Source: Gymnogyps californianus (lineage: Eukaryota > Chordata > Aves > Accipitriformes > Cathartidae). From it: a stretch of 64,000 nucleotides of DNA. Numbering within the stretch: position 1 is the stretch's first letter; the number at the start of each line of letters is the position of its first letter. The notes beneath the pieces are model-generated. The model was not told the DNA's origin. It worked only from the letters and a program-made list of their open reading frames with translations, and made no database searches. The stretch spans positions 32,115,001 to 32,179,000 of the forward strand of contig NC_059478.1 in the NCBI RefSeq assembly GCF_018139145.2, in the 5' to 3' direction. Positions 1 through 16,400 of this stretch are shown here, piece after piece. Both the position numbers and the translations under genes were made by a program.

Positions 1-1160
1 TACTTCAGTAAAGTATGAAGCCACTGGTACAGAGCCAAGAATGACATAGATAAGCGGTAACGACAAATGCCATAAAGAAAAAAGCAACAACAAAAAAACC
101 CACAGTGAAAAGACATCTCTTGATGGTCATATTACTGACTGATTATATAGCCCTCTCCCACTACCACAGCATTTTTAAGACAGGAAAACCTCCTTCCTTA
201 TTGTTAAGTTTACGTTTTGTCTGAAGTAAAGGTTATTAAAAATATTTGCAGGACATTCCTCCTCTCCCAGGTGACTGTCATTCAGCTTTGGACCAAAATC
301 AACCCAGAGACTCTAAAACAACATTAAGTTATAGGTGTATATATACTTTTAACGTCACCCGATTTTAACATTTGAATCTTGTAAAAACTAGCCCTGAGGA
401 TGAAGACATTGTTTTTCATTTAGGAAATAGTTATAATTCAGTATGGGAAAAGAAACAATAACTTGAATTCTGTCTTATGGGGAGGGAGGGCAGAATTTCA
501 GATACAGCAGGTATCAGGGAAAAAAAAAAATCCAACACTGGGCACACAGAAAAGCACAAAACAAAAAAACCACCCAGCCAGCTGGTGTGCAGTAAGGGGG
601 GGGGGGGGGGGGGGGAGAAAAAAAAGAAAAGGTCTTGTGTAAAACCAAAAATCCATAATCCCGTAAGCAGGTTACAAACTCCTCTAGATTTTCAAAGGTC
701 ATGAGAGACAATCTGCTCAGAAGGTCCTTCCTAGTAAGGATTAACGTGTATCCTTCTGCGTGAGCAGTATACCCTAACATTAAGTAGTCCTTCACATTAA
801 TACCAAAATAGGCTACAGCCATATAGGTTGGAACATGACTATACTAAACACAGTCCAAACAAAGATTCTCTTCTACAGAACTTAAATGTAACGACAATTA
901 CTATTTAAGACACTGAGAGTACAGAGAAGTTGGAAGATTATCCACATGGATGCTTGACTCCGATTAAGTGCAGTCATCCATGCTTCAATGGAGTGAGCTT
1001 AGGACTTTTCTTTTAAAGACTCATCTACTAACGTTAATGTTTACCCTTCACATGAAAATATTCATTTTAATAAAAAAAGCTGACAGTCAACAATAGATGT
1101 GTTCAGCAAGAACTGATTAGAATTCAAGTTCTGAATTGATTCCAATAAAAACATCTTTAC
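1..1160 (-). other. MYSM1: MYSM1 intron 9 (partial)
   Basis: This is AT-rich intronic sequence after exon 9. It contains a run of 20 G on the + strand (596-615). A 102-codon open frame at 514-822 (minus) shows no family I recognise and no match to later MYSM1 exons. Nothing else is evident. Confidence 0.8.
596..615 (+). repeat. poly-G run of 20
   Basis: Twenty consecutive G residues lie in a MYSM1 intron, followed by a purine-only stretch. On the transcribed strand this is poly-C. Such a run can form a quadruplex and its length is prone to slippage and sequencing error. Confidence 0.9.
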
Positions 1161-8660
<7,500 letters not shown>

Positions 8661-8677
8661 GACACCGGCCCCACCGA

Positions 8678-8687
8678 TCTCGCGAGA
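8678..8687. promoter_or_regulatory. TCTCGCGAGA palindromic promoter element
   Basis: A perfect 10-bp palindrome lies 17 nt upstream of the MYSM1 ATG. This motif is known from TATA-less, often bidirectional housekeeping promoters in vertebrates and has been linked to ZBTB33/Kaiso binding. Its position suggests that it sets the MYSM1 transcription start. Confidence 0.8.
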
Positions 8688-8693
8688 AAAGGC

Positions 8694-8723
8694 GGGAGCG
8701 CCGCGCCGCGCCGCGCCGCGCCG
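8694..8723. repeat. GCGCC pentamer repeat in MYSM1 promoter
   Basis: The pentamer GCGCC (CCGCG in another register) is repeated about five times just upstream of the MYSM1 start. It is a CpG-rich microsatellite likely to vary in length. Confidence 0.75.
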
Positions 8724-9339
8724 GTGACTGGGCATGCGCGGCGGGCGGCGCGCGCGCAGTAGCCCTCAGTGAAGCTGCGCCCTGAGGAGAAGCCGGGTCG
8801 GAGGCGGAGAGATGGCGCTGGGGTAGGCGGGGCGCGCAGGGGGCAGCTGAGGGCGAGCCGGGCGCTGAGGGGCAACTTCCAGGGTAGGAGCGAAGGGGAA
8901 AGGGAGGCATGTCAGGCAGGGACGGGAGAGCGCGGGGGCTGAGGGGAAGGAGCGGGCCCCGGCAGAGGGAGGCTGGAGCCCGCCCAGGCCGCGCGCCCCG
9001 GTGCCTGCTGCTCCTCCGGGCTGCCCCGCTCGCTGTGGGGTGGGAGTGCTCCGAGGGGGAAGCCGTGCCTCAGGGCCGCGGGGTGGACGGAAACCCGCCT
9101 GGCGATTCGCCTTTCCTCGCTTGCGGCTGCTGAAGCACGCTTGGGGTAGCGGCGGTTTGCGAGCTGCCCCGGGTGAACCCGGGCCCGTTGAAGTGTGGTG
9201 GGCTGACCGAAGAGAGACACTATTTCGGTGCATCGTGCTGCAGATGTCGGTTTTGCTGGCCTCTGTCCGTGTACTTCCAAGCATGTGGTCATGTCTTTTC
9301 ATTCATCTAGAAGATGACAGCAGCAGGGTGTTGTGCGGC

Positions 9340-10734
9340 TCAAGTTAAAGTGTTGTAATATGGCCATAAAAGTCACAGTTGTATTCCCATACATTTTTAA
9401 ATCTGTGTTTCGTCCCACAAGAAGTATTTGGCCCTTCATGGTAATTGGGCTTCTAATCATATACTGAAGGGAAGTGTTAAGAACCGTGAGGGTTGACTAT
9501 CATTATATAGAAAACGACCACAGAGAACCTTCCGTCGACTCAAGAAAGTGTTTCTGTTTTAAGAGATGGAAATACAAAGATTTTGAACAAATAAACTCTG
9601 TTGCAACCTTTTTATTCTGAACATTTCATCTTTGTGCTGGAATTGATTTGAAAGTGAAATTAATAAACAGCAAATATGATTGTTTTCATTATCGCTACTT
9701 AAAAATGCAAAATCTAGACAAACAGTGTGATGAAAGATGGAAGAAAAATAATTGTTACGATCTCGGGATCTGTCAATGCCATGTCATAGGGTATAATGTG
9801 GAAATGTCTAAAGAGGGTCCAGCCCAATATTGAATGTCAGTGTAGCACATAATAGGGTCCTGAAAACAACGTCATTGTGTTAGCAAAGTTTTGGGCACAC
9901 ACTGCTCCTCTGGTTGGTTTATACTAAGCCTCTTGATAGGATTTATTAGCATGGGGAGTGGGTCTAGTAAATCTAGAGCAGAGCAACCCCACACGAGTAA
10001 ATTTGCAGGGAGATGCCTTCTGATCTCCAGTTAGCTCAGAGAGCAATACTGTAATTGGCATAAACCAAGCTAATACTACATTACCATCAGGAGAGCCAGT
10101 GCTGTTCAGCTCTTTGCTACTCTGCTTCTCCCCTTTGTTCAGTTATAGCTGTGGTATAAGTTGGATTAGCTCACACGTACAGCCTAGAGCAAGCATGCGT
10201 GACTGGACTGAAAGGGAGGGCAGGTCAATCTCTTTCGGCAGTACTCTGCAGTTAGGTCTGCCTAAGCTCAACTAGTGTTATCTGCTCCAACATCTCTATG
10301 CTCTGTATCCTTGAGGATACAGATGTCTCCTTATTCATAATAGGTGGCTTTTTAAAAATGTGATTTTACCAACCCATGCTTAACTAAGCTATCCATACAG
10401 GCTAATATTCACAGATATATGAAAAGTTATTGTCTATCTTTTTTTTTTTTTTAAAGTCTTGATTTATACTAGAGGAGGTCATACACAATGTGTTTAAGAC
10501 TGGTGCTTTTTAAATAGGTTCCGAGTATGAGATTCATGAGAGAAGCAAAAGACTAATCAATACTTAGAAGTTTAACAGTGTCTTTAAGATACTTTTTTGC
10601 CATGGCCACCTTTGCTTGCGAACTTAATTCTGCCTGCCCTAACATAATTCTCAATCATACTGGGCAACAGCGCTATCCAAATTACATTAAAAGAGAATTC
10701 TGCATTTAAATTTAGAAGTTTTTGCTTTACATCT
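9340..10734. other. intergenic region between CAIAP 3' end and MYSM1 promoter
   Basis: This sequence is unique and AT-rich. It must contain the 3' UTR and poly(A) site of the CAIAP-like gene on the minus strand. Candidate AATAAA signals (TTTATT on +) lie at 9942-9947 and 9610-9615, but neither can be chosen from sequence alone. A short + strand open frame at 9648-9833 has no recognisable content. Confidence 0.6.
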
Positions 10735-12996
10735 TCATTTTGTTATTAACATTTTCTTTTTCAGAAGTGTTACAATTTGAGCCTGATTTTCTGTTTTATT
10801 AAATTCTGCTACTTGCAATGGGGTCTTTTTGAGACTATTAGCAGCTAGTAAATTTGCTTTTTCTCCTTGTGACCAGTTTACAAGAGAACTTACAGCATTA
10901 AAATGTCCAGCCTTGCATGCACAATGCAATGGAGTATCCTTGCTGCTGTCTAAGGCATTAATGGCTGCCCCATAGCTCAGCAATAGATGTATCAAGTCGC
11001 TGTGTCCATGTTCTGCTGCAATATGCAGTGCGGTCTTTCTCCAAATGTTTCTGTCATCAATATTTTTATTTTTCCCTGATGTCAGAAGAATTTTTACAAT
11101 CTCTGTGTTTCCTTTGCAGGCTGCATAGTGCATCGGAGTACATCCATCCATGTCCTTAGCTCCAAATCTTCCTTTTTTAGCTAACAGAACTTTCACAATA
11201 CTGAGATGTCCTCTCACAGCTGCAGTGTGCAGGGGAGTCTTCTTCTCCTTGTCTTGTGCGTTGGGGTCAGCATTAGCGTTCAGAAGCATCTCTACCATTG
11301 TTTTGTCTCCCCTTTCAGCCGCAAAATGCAAAGGTGATTTTGACTGCTTATCCTTAACATTAACGTTGGCTTTGTGGTGCAACAGCTGTTGAGCAACATC
11401 AGTGTTACCTCTTTGACTTGCAATATGCAGGGGAGTAACAAACTCTTTAGTGACAGCATTAATTTTGGCCCCAGCATTAACCAAAAGGCCAACTAATGCT
11501 CCTTTATTATGAAGTGCAGCAACATGGAGCGGGGTTTCATCGGCTTGGTTCATAAGGTTAATCTCCATCCCGCTGTGGAGAAGCAGACTTGCAATGGAAG
11601 CAGCCCCAGCTTGAACTGCCAAATGCAAAGCTGTGTCTGAAGCAGGAGTCTTTATTCCGATATTTGCTCCCTTTTCGATTAGAACTTCTGCTGATTCAGC
11701 TTTGCCTGTTTCACACGCCAGGAGTAAAGGAGTGTACTGCATTTCGTTGTAGGCGTTTATATCTGTACCTCTGTCAATTAAAGCTGCTACAACACCATGC
11801 AGATTTTTCTGTACAGCTCTAAAAAGAGCTGACTCCATTATGTCAGATGACAAATCTTCAGAATATTCTAGTAGTATTTTGAAGATGGATGGGTGGTTGC
11901 TGCTGAAGGCTCTTTCGGCCATGTTGGAATCAACAGTGGCTCCGGCTTCTAGCAGTACTTTTGCGGTATTTTCAGACCCCTGAGAAACAGCATAACTGAG
12001 AGCAGTCTGTCCTCTTTCATCCTTTCCATCAGTGGAGGCGCCAGCCTTTAAAAGCATTTTTGCCAGACTGCTCTCATCTTTAAGAGCTGCCATGTGCAAA
12101 AAGTTGTGCTGGTTCCCGTAGCTTCTTGCCTCTTCTTTCAGGAGCATCTTCAATATGTGACTGTGATTATTCTGTGCAGCCAAATGAAGTGGTGTCTTGC
12201 CTTCCGTATCCAAACTGTACATATAAGCACCACATCGGAGAAGCACTTTCACTGCATCGCCATGGCCTTTCTCAGCAGCCCTGTGCAGTGGTGTTCTTCC
12301 TTTCTCATCCTTCACATCTATCTTTGCACCTTTGCTGATCAAATATTCCATTATCGTTAGATGTCCATTAGTGGCTGCAACATGCACAAGTGTTTCACTT
12401 GAAGAGTTTAGTGCATTAATATCGTTATCTTTCAATGTTTTCTCTAACTCAGAAAGATAGCCTTTAGCGACTGCATCAAAGATGCGAACATCAGCATAAT
12501 CTTTTCTAGGTTTTGCTGCCTTTGAAAGTTGAGTTTCTTTTCCTTTCTTCTTAATAGCCCATTCTTGTTTTTTTCTTCTAGGACTGTCTCTTTTTTTCTG
12601 GTGCCGCTCTCTGCTATTTTCAAACCAAACCTTGTCTTTTTCGAGTAAATATCCTACCAATTGTCTTCTAGCATCTCCAATGCTTTCGTTTACTTCACTG
12701 ACGTATTTTCTCATCTTGCTATAAAGTTTTGGCTCCACTTGCTTTAAACATGGATAAAAAAAGAGCCTACAGGCTCGTTCACCTTGAGAAATTAGTATGT
12801 CTAAAACTCGGGAGTTCTTTTCTGTTCGTGTCCTGTAGAAACTCATGATCATCTTTTTTTCTGGGGTAAAAATACCATTGTCTATCAGCCAGTTCAGAAG
12901 ATGGTCTGGGTCGTTTATGCCTTCTACTAGCTCTTCTTTTTTAGTCCTTAGGACTTCAATTGCGTATGGATTTGTAAACAGGCTAGTTGAATGCAT
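10735..12996 (-). CDS. CAIAP: CAIAP-like CARD and ankyrin-repeat inflammasome adaptor
   Basis: This intact open frame encodes 753 residues without introns. Residues about 10-98 form a helical death-fold domain of CARD type (IEVLRTKKEELVEGI; HLLNWLIDNGIFTPEKKMIM; VLDILISQGERACRLFF). A very basic linker follows (about 125-165, RERHQKKRDSPRRKKQEW). Then come about 16-18 ankyrin repeats from about residue 168 to 745, most with clear TPLHxAA cores; the ones near 330-400 are degenerate. CARD plus about 16 ANK repeats is the architecture of Caiap, which in zebrafish supports caspase-1 inflammasome activity against bacteria and is reported from sharks to marsupials but not placentals. The first in-frame ATG (12996) is taken as the start. 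The frame stays open 18 nt further to a TTG, and an AG acceptor-like site just upstream of the ATG suggests a separate non-coding first exon. Another ANK protein cannot be fully excluded. Confidence 0.87.
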   Translation of the reverse strand: MHSTSLFTNPYAIEVLRTKKEELVEGINDPDHLLNWLIDNGIFTPEKKMIMSFYRTRTEKNSRVLDILISQGERACRLFFYPCLKQVEPKLYSKMRKYVSEVNESIGDARRQLVGYLLEKDKVWFENSRERHQKKRDSPRRKKQEWAIKKKGKETQLSKAAKPRKDYADVRIFDAVAKGYLSELEKTLKDNDINALNSSSETLVHVAATNGHLTIMEYLISKGAKIDVKDEKGRTPLHRAAEKGHGDAVKVLLRCGAYMYSLDTEGKTPLHLAAQNNHSHILKMLLKEEARSYGNQHNFLHMAALKDESSLAKMLLKAGASTDGKDERGQTALSYAVSQGSENTAKVLLEAGATVDSNMAERAFSSNHPSIFKILLEYSEDLSSDIMESALFRAVQKNLHGVVAALIDRGTDINAYNEMQYTPLLLACETGKAESAEVLIEKGANIGIKTPASDTALHLAVQAGAASIASLLLHSGMEINLMNQADETPLHVAALHNKGALVGLLVNAGAKINAVTKEFVTPLHIASQRGNTDVAQQLLHHKANVNVKDKQSKSPLHFAAERGDKTMVEMLLNANADPNAQDKEKKTPLHTAAVRGHLSIVKVLLAKKGRFGAKDMDGCTPMHYAACKGNTEIVKILLTSGKNKNIDDRNIWRKTALHIAAEHGHSDLIHLLLSYGAAINALDSSKDTPLHCACKAGHFNAVSSLVNWSQGEKANLLAANSLKKTPLQVAEFNKTENQAQIVTLLKKKMLITK

Positions 12997-14404
12997 GACC
13001 GTGTTGCTAATCAAAAAGTGAATTGAGCTATTGTTTGATGTTTGAAGTTAAATATGAAATAGCAAAGCAGGCTCACATCATTTCACACGTTCTTTTCATA
13101 GAACTATGAACCATGAACAACCGTTGTAGTTCAGTGATAAATCTTTAAAGAATGAGAAAGAAATCAAAACTCCCTCACCTTTGGTTTTCTAGTTGTTAGA
13201 AGTCTTTTGATCTTCTCTGTTCTTCCTTAGCAACAAGTGAAGTTTAAAAACAAAACAAAAATCTGTGATATTGAAAGATATTCCACTTGGAAGACTTCTG
13301 GATTTTTTACGCATAATTAGGGAGAAAAAAATGCTTTTGTGAATCTGATATTTGAATAGAAGATACTTGTTTATCGAGTTCCTCTGCTCCTCTGACCAAG
13401 CTGGTTTTTGTAGGTGCCTAAATGACCAGTCTATTAAACATGACAAAAGAAAATTCATAGCATAGTTACTGTTGCCATGATTACATACCTTGTATGATCT
13501 TAAATGAAAGAGTACACATTGCCAGCTACATAGGTGAAAGCCCTATAATGTAATGAAATAAAAACATAAAGACCTAGATAAAAATAAACTGTATGAGCGG
13601 GTAGTTATAAAAGTGATCCAGCCTTTCTAATATGAGTTACAACTTCAGTCTATGAGGTCTATTTAACTTAAAGGCTATTTAGCTTGTCATTCCTGCTGTA
13701 ACCTGGAGTCTGTCTGGAACTTAATTCTTTTACGTGAGGTGGATCAAGGTGTGTGATTCAGTATGCAACATTTAAAGTATAATTAAATAGAGCTTTAAAT
13801 CTGTGAATATGTATAGTCTTCAATATGGGTGTAGGACCTTTGAATCTAGCTGTAATTAATTTAACTTATTGGTGTTAAAATTCCTTATGGAGAGAAGGAA
13901 ATAAAATAATAATCATCTACACATTTTGAAACCAACTGAGAGAGAAATTGAGATTACAGAGTTCTGTGAGAGCTAGAAGTAAAATGAGCTGAAAAGCTGA
14001 AAGCTTGACCTTATTTAAACAAATGGGAAATTTTACCATCTGTTTCTTAGTTCAGTGCCCTTTCTGTTGGGTCCTGCTGCCTTTGCATGTATTTTCTTTA
14101 ATAGTATGTACAATGTGACTGATAAGATTTTTAATTTTTTTCTGTTGACTTTAGTTTTACAAGTAAGATCGCAAAGCTTATTCTATTAAAAAAAAAAAAA
14201 GATTTATTGAAGAAATAGCCGGGAAAGGCAAGACTTTTAATATATATTTTGAAAACCAGCCAGTTACCAAGTCAGCAAATTTGACAGCCAATTTAAGAGC
14301 CCAATATTTCCTCTGAAATGCAAAGAAGGGCACTACACCAAGAATAGCAAAACCTTTGTCATTTAATTAATGATTGTTAACGCATAACATGGAAAACTAT
14401 GGTT

Positions 14405-14560
14405 GTTTGTAGGGAGTCAGGAGGTCTGAATTGTGTTCCCAAATCTGCTAATGACTCAGTCTGTGATCTGCAAATTATTTAGTCTTCAGTTTGACATAAC
14501 AAAGTACTGAAGATCTATCCGTGTCTTGAGTAAATTAATAGTCCTTATTTAAAGTTTGGT
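14405..14560 (+). mobile_element. ancient MIR SINE fragment
   Basis: The segment GGGAGTCAGGAGGTCTGAAT, followed by a CCCAAATCTGCTAATGACT block, follows the middle of the MIR/CORE-SINE consensus (gggagtcaggagacctgggt... ctgccactgact). The 3' part is too diverged to delimit. Confidence 0.6.
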
Positions 14561-16184
14561 GAAATGGGATATTTATGTCATCATTATTATTGTTCCCATG
14601 CAAAACAGAGATAGCAATACTTGATACCTTCACAGGAAAGTTTTGAGTTCTGGCAATGGAGAATGTTACGTGAGTGCTGAGCAGTATCGTTAATATAGCC
14701 AGCACAAGAATTTTTGGAACTCCTGAAAAATTTAACACAGAAATTGTGATATTCTTTAAGAGACTATTAGTATGGCAGTAATTTCCTAGTGTTCTGAATA
14801 CAGAAATTTTACTTGTAAACATGAGAAATGAAAGGGTGCAGTACTCCTAACTGGCCTTGAGGAGGAATATTTGAACAATATATGCAGGCAGCATCTCTTT
14901 CAGAGCCACTGTGGGACCTTATTTTGGGAAAATAATCTGCAGCAAATTACTTGTTACTAGATGCAAATCACAGTCTTCAAAATATAATTATGCATTTTTA
15001 AAAAAACCCTCTTTATTATAAGTATGTGACTTATGAGGAAATTCTGTCTTAAAACAAGAATCACATTTGACAAGAAAATTTTGGAAGCTTGTTGTATGGA
15101 TTCATTTTTAGAAATTAGGTTTTAAAAGCCTTTATTTTTTAATTAGTATTTTATCTACTTTTAGAATTAAGCCTTTGTTCCAACAATCACTTCACAAAAA
15201 GATTAAAAACCCAAACAGTTGAGAAGAGATTCAGAATTGGCTATTTGAAGCATGCTTTTTGTTTGTATCTTTTTAACTTATTAACTCTATTTATTTGACA
15301 TATAAATGTTTTAGAGAAGGGAAAAATATTAAGGTTCCACACCTCTTCTCCTTTAATTAAGTGCATGAGACCACAAACGCATGGGATCACCAGGAAGCTC
15401 TTCATTAAAAATAAGAATGGCAAAATTTAATATTACTAAAGATCTAAGAAAAGAAATAAGTTGGAGAGAGGAAGAAGCAAATCTTTGGCCGGCTTTGTTA
15501 TCTTTTACATTTATTTGTTGTCTGAGGGGCATAAAGTGATTTTTTCTTTTTCTGGCTAATTACTTCACAGGCCACTTTTATTTCTGCTGGCTTCTTTAGC
15601 TCCACGTATCCAAGGACTGTTCCTTATTAGGTTATTTTGAAAAGAAAATGAGGGGCTTTGCTTCTGTCTTCTTTGTCAGATAGCACTTAGAGATTTTTGT
15701 GTTCAGCGGTATGGGTATATAGCAGGGATAAGTAGCAGATCAGCTTATACGCATTGAGGAAATTTTATGTTTTACTCTAGAAGGACGTAGTAAATTCTGA
15801 TTGGTACTAGTGCAGATGAAGCTTCAATAGTGTCGTCAGAGAAACTTCATGCTGTAGGTGTGCTGGTTGTATTTTAGTTCAGTGTGTTGTCAAGAAGCCT
15901 GTAGTGAGTAGATTTTCATGACATAGAAATACTGAAAATCTTCACATAGACCACTTAAGGTCTAATATCATTGTTAAATGCAGAAGTAAAACTGTATATG
16001 TAAGATTACCTTAATTCAGATAGATCTATGTATACTCGGCACTGACTTTGTGGGAGGATATGCAGCTGAAAACAACGTGGTAGAGTTTAGAGCAGGCCTT
16101 AAAAAGGGCAGGTGATGCTGTTGATAGGAAAGACCTCTGTTTTGGCCTCTGCTGAATAAGTGTCCATATAGGGAACTGGTTTAA

Positions 16185-16400
16185 CCCAGCTGTAGCTGGG
16201 AGGCTTGAGCCAGTTATTTCTGACGTGCAATCTCAGTTTTGCTACTAACTTGTGTCCTTGGGCAAATCACTTAATCTCTGTGCCCTGTTTACACAAGCAT
16301 TAAAAAAGGAAATTTTTTTCTACCTCACAGACATGTCCTAAGTGTTTATTAATGTTGGTGCAGTGCTTTGAAGGTATAGAGTGCTTTGAAGTTTTTGTCC
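16185..16400 (+). mobile_element. ancient MIR SINE
   Basis: Several MIR blocks occur in the right order: GCTACTAACTTGTGTCCTTG, GGCAAATCACTTAATCTCTG, then TACCTCACAGACATGTCCTA and a GTGCTTTGAAG end. This is the classic tRNA-derived SINE found across amniotes. It is heavily mutated and not mobile. Confidence 0.82.

Noticed and set aside
11150..11822. Short + strand frames opposite the ankyrin repeats
   Set aside because: They are shadow frames of the repeated ANK coding sequence.
12997..13014. TTG-initiated extension of the CAIAP-like frame by six residues
   Set aside because: TTG is not a normal vertebrate start, and an ATG follows 18 nt later. An acceptor-like AG lies between them.
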